64,000 nt of DNA. Source: an uncultured Lysobacteraceae bacterium. Lineage in GTDB: Bacteria; Pseudomonadota; Gammaproteobacteria; Xanthomonadales; Xanthomonadaceae. Each line of letters starts with the position of its first letter. Within the stretch, counting starts at the first letter, position 1. The DNA lies in the NCBI GenBank assembly GCA_936911875.1, contig CAKZGB010000020.1, positions 1-64,000 on the forward strand. Reading direction: 5' to 3'. The notes beneath the pieces were generated by a model, which saw only the letters and a list, made by a program, of their open reading frames with translations, searched no databases and was not told the DNA's origin. Shown in pieces: positions 40,378-48,745 of the stretch. The position numbers and the translations under genes are program-made.

Positions 40378-40443
40378 TTAACATCTCTCAGTTATGGTGG
40401 AAGAGTGGGTTGACTCTGATTTTTCAAGGATACCGCAAGGTAT

Positions 40444-40471
40444 GGAACTTTTCCCCAATTCAGCGGTCTCA
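40444..40471 (+). promoter_or_regulatory. SigmaE-type promoter of rpoE
   Basis: GGAACTT (40444-40450), 16-base spacer, TCTCA (40467-40471), which fits the extracytoplasmic sigmaE pattern GGAACTT-N15/16-TCnnA. Expected start near 40477, giving a ~35-base leader. rpoE is thus probably autoregulated. Confidence 0.8.
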
Positions 40472-40512
40472 TTCAGGATTGCCCACGCTTCCGCCCTAAT
40501 TGCAGTAACGAA

Positions 40513-41169
40513 ATGGATCCCGTAACTCAAGCCGCCTCCACTGACGAAGACATTGCTCTGGTTGCCCGCGCGCAAGCAGGTGACACTGCTGCCTTCGATG
40601 TGCTGTTACGCAAATATCAGCACCGCGTGCTCGGTGTGATTGGCCGTTACGTCAAGGACTGGTCCGAATGTCAGGATGTGGCGCAAGACGTGTTTGTGCG
40701 CGTATACCGTGCGTTGCCGGGTTTTCGCGGTGACTCCAGTTTCAGTTCGTGGATTCACCGGATCGCGGTCAACACAGCCTTCAACCATCTCGATGCGCGC
40801 AAGCGTCGCCCGCCGGGTACCGATGTGGATTTCGCGGATGCGGAACTTTCGCACGGTCTTGACGGTCATTTCCTGTCGAGTGGTGAATCACCTGAGCAAG
40901 AGGCACTACGGCAGGAGCTGGCACAAGTCCTCAATGCGCACCTGGCGCAATTGCCGCCCGATCTGCGCTCCGCTCTGATGATGCGCGAACTCGACGGCCT
41001 CAGTTACGAAGAAATTGCACAACAAATGAATACACCCATCGGTACAGTGCGTTCCCGAATCTTCCGCGCCCGTGAGGCGATGGATGCAGTCTTGCGTCGT
41101 CATCTGCACGGCGACTCGGCACCGCGCGATCGCGATGCGGGCAATCGCAAGCGGGAGCAACTGCCATGA
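40513..41169 (+). CDS. rpoE: RNA polymerase sigma factor RpoE (ECF family)
   Basis: 218 residues. Region 2: LLRKYQHRVLGVIGRYVKDWSECQDVAQDVFVRVYRALPGFRGDSSFSSWIHRIAVNTAFN. Region 4: LPPDLRSALMMRELDGLSYEEIAQQMNTPIGTVRSRIFRAREAM. Directs the envelope stress response. Its stop overlaps rseA (ATGA), and mucD follows, so the three form the usual sigmaE operon. Confidence 0.95.
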   Translation: MDPVTQAASTDEDIALVARAQAGDTAAFDVLLRKYQHRVLGVIGRYVKDWSECQDVAQDVFVRVYRALPGFRGDSSFSSWIHRIAVNTAFNHLDARKRRPPGTDVDFADAELSHGLDGHFLSSGESPEQEALRQELAQVLNAHLAQLPPDLRSALMMRELDGLSYEEIAQQMNTPIGTVRSRIFRAREAMDAVLRRHLHGDSAPRDRDAGNRKREQLP

Positions 41170-42110
41170 TGACTTCGACTTCTTCTGCCGATTCCATTTC
41201 CGATCAGGAGCGTTTAAGCGCCTGGCTCGATGGCGAACTCACCGGTGATGCCGCACGGTTTTTCTCCAAGCGCGTCGCACATGATCAGGACTTGCTCGAT
41301 ACCGCGCAGCGTTGGTCCTTAGCCGCCGAACTGTTGCGTGAGTCGGCCGGTGATTCCCGTTCTGCGGCGCCGCATGGTTTTCTGGATCGCGTTCGGGTGG
41401 CAATCGATCAGGAGCGTGCACTGAGTGCCGATTCCGATTCGGTCCATGCCGAGCGTTTTACCGGTCAGCAGCTCAAGCGTTCTTCCGCGCGTGCGGCATC
41501 GGTTGCTGCGGCACTGCCTTCTCGCCGCTGGCGTGTTCCGGCTTCGCTGGCGGCGTCGGTTTCCGTCGTTGCCATCGCCACTTTGCTCATGCGTTTCGGG
41601 TTTGGCGGTAATGATTCGCCGGTCACGACCTTGGCCTTGCAGCAAGCGACGTTGCCGCAAGTTAAAGCGCAAAACGCAGATGTCCGTCGCAACAATGCGC
41701 AGCGCAATCGTCGCCCGGTCGCAAGCAATGGCAGCAATGCAACGCGCGTTGCGGGTCTGCGAGTAGATCGCAGCCTGCAAATCCCGGCACCGCGCCGTGA
41801 GACGCGTGCGGTCTTGAACACCGTTGCTGCAGCGACGCCGGTCGCGGCTGAAACTGCGAGCGCCGCACCGCGCCGTACCATCTCGGTGCCATTGAGTCGT
41901 GCGCTCAAGGCCAATACCGTGGCCAGCTCCAATGATCCGTTCGGTCTTGGCAACAATACCGATGACCGCATCCTGTCAGGCAAGCCCTGGCCCTCCGCAT
42001 CCGGCGCAGCGGCCGGCGTCATGAACGCTTCGTTCTCCACGACGCCTTCGCAATCTGCATCGCCATGGGGTGATCCCATGAGTCTGAGTCTCAACGCCGG
42101 CGCTAACTGA
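41166..42110 (+). CDS. rseA: Anti-sigmaE factor RseA
   Basis: 314 residues, longer than E. coli RseA (216). The N-terminal cytoplasmic domain SDQERLSAWLDGELTGDAARFFSKRV...QRWSLAAELLRE fits RseA_N, which clamps RpoE. One membrane helix at about residues 130-150 (LAASVSVVAIATLLMRFGFG), then a long low-complexity periplasmic tail with many Ala/Asn/Arg and no clear fold. Regulated proteolysis by DegS/RseP-type proteases releases RpoE; those genes are not in the window. No RseB gene adjoins. Confidence 0.88.
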   Translation: MMTSTSSADSISDQERLSAWLDGELTGDAARFFSKRVAHDQDLLDTAQRWSLAAELLRESAGDSRSAAPHGFLDRVRVAIDQERALSADSDSVHAERFTGQQLKRSSARAASVAAALPSRRWRVPASLAASVSVVAIATLLMRFGFGGNDSPVTTLALQQATLPQVKAQNADVRRNNAQRNRRPVASNGSNATRVAGLRVDRSLQIPAPRRETRAVLNTVAAATPVAAETASAAPRRTISVPLSRALKANTVASSNDPFGLGNNTDDRILSGKPWPSASGAAAGVMNASFSTTPSQSASPWGDPMSLSLNAGAN

Positions 42111-42145
42111 TTTCTGTTTCATTGTTCTACAGAGGACGTAACCCC

Positions 42146-43648
42146 ATGACTGCTCCTACACGTGCCACCGCATTGGCGTTGGCGCTCGCCATGATTTTGC
42201 CCGTTGCCTGCAGTGCGCAGCCTTCGGAGCCGATTGCTAAACCTGCCGCTGCGGCCGCGCCGCTGGTAACCGGTCTGCCGGACTTTACCCGTCTGGTACA
42301 ACAGGTCTCGCCGGCCGTGGTCAGCATCAATGCAGAAATTGCCGCGCGTCCTGCGCAGCAAATGCCCAATCAGGAAGTACCGGAGATTTTCCGCCGCTTC
42401 TTTGGTGATCAGTTGCCGCCGGGTATGTTCGGTGATCAACCGCAGAGCCGTGACCGCATGCCGTCGGCGCGTGGTGTCTCTATGGGTACCGGTTTCTTTG
42501 TCTCGCGCGATGGTTATCTGCTGACCAACGCCCACGTGGTCAGTGGTGCCGGCAAGGTGACCGTCAAATTGGCCGACCGCCGTGAATTGCCGGCCAAGGT
42601 GGTCGGTGCCGATGAGCGTTCCGACGTGGCACTGCTAAAGGTCGAGGGCAATGATCTGCCGTTCCTGCAGCTGGCCGACTCGACCGGCGTCAAAGCCGGG
42701 CAATGGGTTGTGGCCATCGGTTCGCCATTCGGTCTCGAACAGTCGGTGACCGCAGGTGTGGTGTCGGCTGTCGGCCGCAACACGCAGTTCGCTGAAAATC
42801 AGTATGTGCCGTTTATCCAGACCGACGTTGCAATCAATCGCGGTAACTCCGGTGGCCCGCTGCTCAACGTGGCCGGCCAGGTCGTCGGCATCAATTCGCA
42901 GATCTTCTCCAATAGCGGCGGCTATATGGGCGTGAGTTTTGCCATCCCGATTGATGTGGCCATGAATGCGGCCGAACAATTGCGCAGCACCGGTCGTGTG
43001 GCACGCGGTCAGCTGGGCGTGCGTGTGCAACCGCTCGATGCCGATCAGCTCGCGGCATTGAAACTCACCAAAGCACAAGGTGCTCTGATTGCCGATGTAG
43101 AGCCGGGCAGTGCGGGTGCCAAGGCCGGTCTGCTGCCGCTCGATGTGATCACCGCCGTGAACGGTCAGGAAGTTGCCGATGCGGCCGCCTTGCCGGCCAT
43201 CATCGGTGGCATGCGTCCGGGCGCTCAAGTGCGCCTCGATGTGATCCGCGACGGCAAGCCGCGCCAACTCAACGCCACTTTGAGCGAGCTGGCCACGGCC
43301 AATGAGCGCACGTCGAGTGCCAATGCCGGTAGCGGGTCGAAGGGTTCGGCCGCGCCGACCACCGGTAACCGCCTCGGCGTGATTGCCGACGATCTGCCGG
43401 CCGGATTCCGCGAGCGCAATGGGATTCCCTCCAATCAGGGTGTCGGCGTTGTGCGCGTTCTGGGTCAGTCGGCGGCTGATGCCGGCCTGTCCGGCGGCGA
43501 CATCGTGCTAATGGTGGGTCGCGAGAATGTCGCCTCGGTGGCGGCCCTCAATAAGGCCCTGAGCGGCTATGCCAAGGGTGAGACCGTCATGGTCCGTGTC
43601 CTCAGCCCGCGGGCCGGCAGCCGCTATGTTGCCATCGCGCTGGATTAA
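42146..43648 (+). CDS. mucD: Periplasmic Do-like serine protease (DegP/MucD)
   Basis: 500 residues with a signal peptide (cleavage near ACSA). Catalytic triad His130 (TNAHVV), Asp160 (ERSDVALLKV), Ser235 (GNSGGPLL). Two PDZ domains at about 275-370 and 400-490 (NRLGVIADDLPAGFRERNG...GLSGGDIVLMVG). It is a protease/chaperone for misfolded envelope proteins. Its position after rseA is the xanthomonad/pseudomonad mucD arrangement. GAGGA precedes the ATG by about 8 bases. Confidence 0.94.
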   Translation: MTAPTRATALALALAMILPVACSAQPSEPIAKPAAAAAPLVTGLPDFTRLVQQVSPAVVSINAEIAARPAQQMPNQEVPEIFRRFFGDQLPPGMFGDQPQSRDRMPSARGVSMGTGFFVSRDGYLLTNAHVVSGAGKVTVKLADRRELPAKVVGADERSDVALLKVEGNDLPFLQLADSTGVKAGQWVVAIGSPFGLEQSVTAGVVSAVGRNTQFAENQYVPFIQTDVAINRGNSGGPLLNVAGQVVGINSQIFSNSGGYMGVSFAIPIDVAMNAAEQLRSTGRVARGQLGVRVQPLDADQLAALKLTKAQGALIADVEPGSAGAKAGLLPLDVITAVNGQEVADAAALPAIIGGMRPGAQVRLDVIRDGKPRQLNATLSELATANERTSSANAGSGSKGSAAPTTGNRLGVIADDLPAGFRERNGIPSNQGVGVVRVLGQSAADAGLSGGDIVLMVGRENVASVAALNKALSGYAKGETVMVRVLSPRAGSRYVAIALD

Positions 43649-43656
43649 ACCCGATT

Positions 43657-43687
43657 GCAGGTGTTCGGCGCGCGGCCGGGCACCTGC
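43657..43687 (+). terminator. Hairpin after mucD
   Basis: GCAGGTG (43657-43663) pairs with CACCTGC (43681-43687), with a 17-base GC-rich loop. No T-run. A candidate end of the rpoE-rseA-mucD transcript. Confidence 0.4.
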
Positions 43688-43714
43688 GCGGGCCGGGACG
43701 GGTGGCGGATATGC

Positions 43715-43720
43715 GATAAT
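43715..43720 (+). promoter_or_regulatory. -10 box before lepA
   Basis: GATAAT, 52 bases before the lepA ATG, in the only gap between mucD and lepA. No clear -35. It may drive the long lepA-to-mtnP gene run. Confidence 0.35.
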
Positions 43721-43772
43721 TGACCGTTTCCTAAGGCCTTTTCTGGCGCACTGACGTCAGGCTCACTCCCGC

Positions 43773-45566
43773 ATGCAGCAAATTCGAAATTTCTCCATCA
43801 TTGCCCACGTTGACCACGGCAAATCGACCTTGGCCGACCGCATCATTCAGCTGTGCGGGGGCTTGCAGGACCGTGAGATGGAAGCGCAGGTGCTGGACTC
43901 CAACCCGATTGAGCGCGAGCGGGGCATCACCATCAAGTCGCAATCGGTGTCGCTGCCCTACACCGCGCGCAACGGTCAGACCTACTATCTGAACTTCATT
44001 GATACGCCGGGCCACGTCGACTTCTCCTACGAGGTGTCGCGTTCACTGGCCGCCTGTGAGGGTGCTTTGCTGGTTGTCGATGCCGCGCAAGGTGTCGAAG
44101 CGCAATCCGTTGCCAACTGCTACACAGCGGTGGAGCAAGGTCTCGAAGTGGTGCCCGTTCTCAACAAGATCGACTTGCCCACGGCCGATATCGAACGCGC
44201 TAAGGAAGAAATCGAATCCGTCATCGGTATCGATGCCGAAGATGCCGTCGCCATCTCCGCCAAGACCGGCTTAAACGTGGTCGAGGTGCTCGAGGCGATC
44301 GTGCATCGGATTCCGCCGCCGAAACCGCGCGATTCCGACAAGCTGCAAGCCCTGATCATCGACTCGTGGTTCGACAACTACTTGGGTGTGGTGTCGCTGG
44401 TGCGCGTCATGCAAGGACAGATCAAACCCGGTGACAAGTTGCTGGTGATGAGCACCGGTCGTACCCATCAGGTCGATCACGTCGGTGTGTTCACACCCAA
44501 GCGCAAAGTGCTCGACGCCCTGCGTGCCGGCGAAGTCGGCTGGGTGACGGCCTCGATTAAAGATGTTCACGGTGCGCCGGTCGGCGATACGCTGACGTTG
44601 GCTTCCGATCCGGCGACCTCGCCTCTGCCGGGCTTCCAGGAAATGCAGCCGCGCGTGTTCGCGGGTCTGTTCCCGGTCGATGCCGAGGATTACCCCGATC
44701 TGCGTGAAGCGCTGGAAAAGCTGCGCCTTAACGATGCCGCGCTGCGTTTTGAACCTGAAAGCTCCGAGGCCATGGGCTTCGGTTTCCGCTGCGGGTTCCT
44801 TGGCATGCTTCACATGGAAATCGTGCAGGAGCGCCTGGAGCGCGAGTACAACCTCAACCTGATCACGACGGCGCCTACGGTTATTTACGAGGTGCTCAAG
44901 ACTGACGGTACGATCATCCCCATGGACAACCCGGCCAAGTTGCCGCCGGTCAACATGGTCGAAGAGATCCGCGAGCCCATCATTCGCGCCAACATTTTGA
45001 CTCCGCCGGATTACATCGGTTCCGTCATCAAGCTGTGCGAAGAAAAACGCGGTATCCAAGTCGGCATTACCTACATGTCGTCGCAAGTGCAGATCAGTTA
45101 TGAGCTGCCGATGGCCGAAGTCGTGCTCGACTTCTTTGACAAGCTCAAGTCGGTCTCGCGCGGTTACGCCTCGCTCGATTATCACTTTGTGCGTTTTGAG
45201 CCGGGTCCGTTTGTCCGTGTCGATATTCTGATCAATGGCGAAAAGGTCGATGCCTTGTCGATCATCGTGCACCGTTCGCAAGCCGACCGTCGTGGCCGTG
45301 ATTTGTGTGACCGCATGAAGGATCTGATTCCGCGCCAGATGTTCGATGTCGCGATTCAGGCCGCCATCGGTGCGCAGGTCATTGCGCGGACCACCGTTAA
45401 GGCGTTGCGCAAGAACGTGCTGGCCAAGTGCTACGGCGGTGACATTACCCGTAAAAAGAAGCTGCTTGAAAAGCAGAAAGAGGGTAAGAAGCGCATGAAG
45501 CAAGTCGGTCGCGTCGAAATTCCTCAGGAGGCCTTCCTGGCCGTTCTGAACATGGACAGCAAATAA
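43773..45566 (+). CDS. lepA: Translation elongation factor 4 (LepA)
   Basis: 597 residues. G domain: HVDHGKSTLADRI (G1), RGITIKSQ (G2), DTPGHVDF (G3), NKID (G4). The C-terminal LepA-specific part ends in the basic LEKQKEGKKRMKQVGRVEIPQEAFLAVL. GTPase that acts on initiation or back-translocation of ribosomes. lepB follows, as nearly always. Confidence 0.97.
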   Translation: MQQIRNFSIIAHVDHGKSTLADRIIQLCGGLQDREMEAQVLDSNPIERERGITIKSQSVSLPYTARNGQTYYLNFIDTPGHVDFSYEVSRSLAACEGALLVVDAAQGVEAQSVANCYTAVEQGLEVVPVLNKIDLPTADIERAKEEIESVIGIDAEDAVAISAKTGLNVVEVLEAIVHRIPPPKPRDSDKLQALIIDSWFDNYLGVVSLVRVMQGQIKPGDKLLVMSTGRTHQVDHVGVFTPKRKVLDALRAGEVGWVTASIKDVHGAPVGDTLTLASDPATSPLPGFQEMQPRVFAGLFPVDAEDYPDLREALEKLRLNDAALRFEPESSEAMGFGFRCGFLGMLHMEIVQERLEREYNLNLITTAPTVIYEVLKTDGTIIPMDNPAKLPPVNMVEEIREPIIRANILTPPDYIGSVIKLCEEKRGIQVGITYMSSQVQISYELPMAEVVLDFFDKLKSVSRGYASLDYHFVRFEPGPFVRVDILINGEKVDALSIIVHRSQADRRGRDLCDRMKDLIPRQMFDVAIQAAIGAQVIARTTVKALRKNVLAKCYGGDITRKKKLLEKQKEGKKRMKQVGRVEIPQEAFLAVLNMDSK

Positions 45567-45584
45567 TCAATTAGGAACGGTCTG

Positions 45585-46376
45585 ATGATCTGGTTCGAAA
45601 AAATTCTGGTCACCGTAACGCTGCTCAGCGGCCTGATCTGGCTGCTGGACAAGCTGGTGTTGCGCAAGCACCGCGGTGAGGCCAACGAGCTGACCGGTGA
45701 AAATCCCGAGCCGTGGTATGTGGATTACGCCAAGGCCTTCTTCCCGGTGCTGCTGGTGATTCTGGTCGTGCGCAGCTTTATCGTGGAACCGTTCAAGATT
45801 CCGTCGAACTCGATGATGCCGACCTTGCTGACCGGCGACTTCATCTTCGTCAATAAGTTCAAGTACGGTCTGCGTCTGCCCATCACCAACAAGAAGTTCG
45901 TGACGTTGGGTGAGCCGCAACGTGGTGACGTGGTCGTGTTCCGTCCGCCGCACAAACCGAACGAAGATTGGATCAAGCGCGTTGTCGGTCTGCCCGGTGA
46001 TCGCATTGCCTATAAGGACACGGTGCTGACCATCAACGGCAAGCCGATGACCTATCAGGAACTGGGCCCGTATAAGGCCTTCGGTTCCGGCATGCCGGTC
46101 AATGGCTGGGACGAAAAGATCGAACATCTCGATGGCGTCGATCACCACATTCTCGAAGCACCGATGCCCGTGGGCGTCGATCCGGGCAATGGCGAGTGGG
46201 TCGTGCCGGCCGGTCACTACTTCGTCATGGGTGATGACCGCGACAACAGTGAAGATACGCGCTTCTGGCAAGGTCAGTTCCTGCCCGAGAGCAATCTGCG
46301 CGGTAAGGCCATGCGCATCTTCTTTAACTGGGATGGCGGCTTGAACAGCGACCGTTTCTTTAAGGCGATTCCGTAA
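45585..46376 (+). CDS. lepB: Signal peptidase I
   Basis: 263 residues. Two membrane helices near the N-terminus (about 6-26 and 51-68), then catalytic Ser76 in PSNSMMPTL and general-base Lys131 in DWIKRVVGLPGD; box E GDDRDNSEDTRFWG-like (GDDRDNSEDTRFWQG). Removes Sec and Tat signal peptides. AGGAAC precedes the start. Confidence 0.96.
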   Translation: MIWFEKILVTVTLLSGLIWLLDKLVLRKHRGEANELTGENPEPWYVDYAKAFFPVLLVILVVRSFIVEPFKIPSNSMMPTLLTGDFIFVNKFKYGLRLPITNKKFVTLGEPQRGDVVVFRPPHKPNEDWIKRVVGLPGDRIAYKDTVLTINGKPMTYQELGPYKAFGSGMPVNGWDEKIEHLDGVDHHILEAPMPVGVDPGNGEWVVPAGHYFVMGDDRDNSEDTRFWQGQFLPESNLRGKAMRIFFNWDGGLNSDRFFKAIP

Positions 46377-46379
46377 GGC

Positions 46380-47048
46380 ATGAGTAAGGGCTTGCGTCTG
46401 GCGCATACCTTTCGCGACGAAGAACTGTTGCGCAAGGCCCTGCGTCATCGCAGCGCCGGCGCGCCACACAACGAGCGCTTTGAGTTCCTGGGTGATGCTT
46501 TGCTCAATGCCATCATCGCGCAGGAGCTGTTCAAGCGTTTCCCTAAAGCGGACGAAGGCCCTCTGACGCGTGCACGCGCCGAGCTGGTGCGCGAATCCGC
46601 CTTGGCCGGTGTGGCGCAAACGATGGATCTTGCGGGTCATCTCGTGCTCGGTCCCGGTGAAATGAAGTCGGGCGGTCATCGTCGCGCGTCGATTCAGGCG
46701 GATGCTGTTGAGGCCATCATTGCGGCCGTGTTTCTCGACAGTGACATGGCCACCGTGCATGCCTTCGTGCTGCATTACTGGGAGCCGTTGCTGCAGGCAC
46801 TGCCGCCGATCGCCAAGATTGTCAAAGACCCCAAGACGCGCCTGCAGGAACTGCTGCAGGGTCGTGGTCACGAGGTCCCCACCTACGAGCTGGCCGGTGA
46901 AAGCGGGCCGGATCACGCGCGCAAATTTTCCGTGCGCTGCATCATCTCTCAGTTCAATATTGAAACTCAGGGCGAGGCCTCATCGCGCCGCGCCGCCGAA
47001 CAAATCGCAGCCGACATGGCGCTGACGCGCCTGCTCGAACGCCTGTAA
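46380..47048 (+). CDS. rnc: Ribonuclease III
   Basis: 222 residues. Signature ERFEFLGDALLNAII near residue 32, the second metal-site segment DAVEAIIAAVFLD near 105, and a C-terminal double-stranded RNA-binding domain (KTRLQELLQGRGHEVPTYELAGESGPDHARKFSVR). It follows lepB by 3 bases. The DUF4845 gene that often lies between lepB and rnc in relatives is absent. Confidence 0.95.
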   Translation: MSKGLRLAHTFRDEELLRKALRHRSAGAPHNERFEFLGDALLNAIIAQELFKRFPKADEGPLTRARAELVRESALAGVAQTMDLAGHLVLGPGEMKSGGHRRASIQADAVEAIIAAVFLDSDMATVHAFVLHYWEPLLQALPPIAKIVKDPKTRLQELLQGRGHEVPTYELAGESGPDHARKFSVRCIISQFNIETQGEASSRRAAEQIAADMALTRLLERL

Positions 47049-47049
47049 C

Positions 47050-47055
47050 TATAAT
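47050..47055 (+). promoter_or_regulatory. -10 box immediately before era
   Basis: TATAAT overlaps nothing but the two bases after the rnc stop, and ends 7 bases before the era ATG. A transcript from here would be leaderless. No good -35; the box may be an internal promoter for era-recO. Confidence 0.45.
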
Positions 47056-47062
47056 CAGACTT

Positions 47063-47971
47063 ATGAATACAACTCCTTTTCGTGCCGGCCATGTGGCCGT
47101 CATTGGCCGTCCCAATGTCGGCAAATCCACACTGACCAATGCCTTGGTCGGCGCGCACGTGGCCATTGTGTCGCCGCGCCCGCAAACCACTCGCCATCGC
47201 CTGATCGGTATCGCCTCGTATCCCGAGGGTCAGATCGTCCTGGTCGATACACCGGGTCTGCACCGTGACTTCGGTTCGGCCAACGCCACCGCCATGCACA
47301 AATGGATGAACAAAGCCGCCCGCGGCTCGCTCGATGGTGTGGATGCGGCATTGCTGGTGGTGCGTGCAGGGCAGTGGGAAGAGGCCGACGAGTACGCGTA
47401 TCAGGCCCTGCAAAATGAAAAACTGCCGGTGATGCTGGTGATCAATCAGGTCGATCGCATTGTCGATAAGGACCAGTTGCTGCCGTACGTGGCCGAGGTC
47501 ACTAAGGATCGCGAGTTCGCGGCGGTAGCGCTGATTTCCGCGCTCAAGCGCAAGGGTCTGAAAGAGCTGACTCGCGACATTCTCAAGCTGTTGCCCGAGC
47601 AGGAAGCAATCTATCCCGAAGACGAAATCACCGACAAGTCGCAGCGTTTTCTGGCCGCCGAAATGGTTCGCGAGCAAGTCATGCGCCAACTGGGTGAGGA
47701 GTTGCCGTACGCCACCACCGTCGAAATCGAATCGTTCGAAGTCGATGGCACCATGCTGCGCATCGGCGCCGTGATCTGGGTCGAACGCAACGGTCAGAAG
47801 GCCATTGTGATCGGCAAGGGTGGTGAACGCCTTCGTGACATTGGTACGCAGGCACGTCTGCAGATGGAACGTCTGTTCGGCACCAAGGTGTTTCTGCAGA
47901 CTTGGGTTCGTGTGCGCGAAGGCTGGTCCGGTGACGAGCGCGCTCTGCGGGCCTTCGGCTATCACGATTGA
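47063..47971 (+). CDS. era: GTPase Era
   Basis: 302 residues. G1 GRPNVGKST, G2 with PQTTRHR, G3 DTPGL, G4 NQVD (in place of the usual NKxD, as often in xanthomonads). The C-terminal KH domain has VIWVERNGQKAIVIGKGGERLRDIG, which binds the 3' end of 16S rRNA. It checks 30S maturation. Its stop overlaps the TTG start of recO. Confidence 0.96.
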   Translation: MNTTPFRAGHVAVIGRPNVGKSTLTNALVGAHVAIVSPRPQTTRHRLIGIASYPEGQIVLVDTPGLHRDFGSANATAMHKWMNKAARGSLDGVDAALLVVRAGQWEEADEYAYQALQNEKLPVMLVINQVDRIVDKDQLLPYVAEVTKDREFAAVALISALKRKGLKELTRDILKLLPEQEAIYPEDEITDKSQRFLAAEMVREQVMRQLGEELPYATTVEIESFEVDGTMLRIGAVIWVERNGQKAIVIGKGGERLRDIGTQARLQMERLFGTKVFLQTWVRVREGWSGDERALRAFGYHD

Positions 47972-48714
47972 AGATCAGCGACGAGCCGGCCTTCGTTCTG
48001 CATGCCCGTGCGTGGCGTGAGAGCAGCCTGCTGGTCGAAGTTCTGTCCGCCAACCATGGTCGTATCGGCATGGTCGCGCGTGGGGTGCAAAGTCCCAACC
48101 GGCAGGCCTTAAGAGCGGCCTTGCAGCCCTTGCAGTGGCTGCGGTTGGATCTGGACTGGCGCGGCGAACTGGCCCGTCTGGTGCAGGCTGAAGCCGTCGA
48201 TGTGGCTCCGCGTCTGAGCGGTGATGCCTTGCTCAGCGGCTTTTATCTCAACGAGCTGACCATGCGCCTGGTGCCGCGTGGCGAGCCGCAGCCCAATCTG
48301 TTTTTGGTGTACGCGCAAACGCGTCAGCGCCTGGCCGATCCTTCGGAATCTTTGGCTTGGACCTTGCGCCGTTTTGAGCGCGACTTGCTCGATGCCATCG
48401 GTGTTGGCTTTCCCTGGCATGTGGATCGCGATGGCGAGCCCTTGGATCCCGCCGCGCGGTACGTGGTCGATGTAGAGCAGGGCGCAATTAAAGTTCTGGC
48501 CGAACGCACGTCCGATGAGCGCCGTTTCAGTCCGTCCGGGCGGGCCTTGCTCAGTCTTGCTGCCGATGAGCTCCCGACCGATGAAGATCTGCAATCGCTG
48601 CGGATTCCGATGCGGGTCCTGCTGCAGCATCATTTGGGCGCCAGAGGCCTGAAATCATGGGACATGCAGCGGCTGATGCGCCGTGGGTCCAACGCGTCGG
48701 GTGTGCGACAATAA
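47968..48714 (+). CDS. recO: DNA repair protein RecO
   Basis: 248 residues, start TTG at 47968 overlapping the era stop (TTGA). N-terminal OB fold PAFVLHARAWRESSLLVEVLSANHGRIGMVARGV, then the helical part with FERDLLDAIGVGFPW. The zinc Cys residues of some RecO proteins are missing, as in other gammaproteobacteria. Works with RecR (22 kb) in RecA loading. Confidence 0.94.
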   Translation: MKISDEPAFVLHARAWRESSLLVEVLSANHGRIGMVARGVQSPNRQALRAALQPLQWLRLDLDWRGELARLVQAEAVDVAPRLSGDALLSGFYLNELTMRLVPRGEPQPNLFLVYAQTRQRLADPSESLAWTLRRFERDLLDAIGVGFPWHVDRDGEPLDPAARYVVDVEQGAIKVLAERTSDERRFSPSGRALLSLAADELPTDEDLQSLRIPMRVLLQHHLGARGLKSWDMQRLMRRGSNASGVRQ

Positions 48715-48745
48715 GAGGCCGTTCGCTACTGTAAGTGTCTGAATT

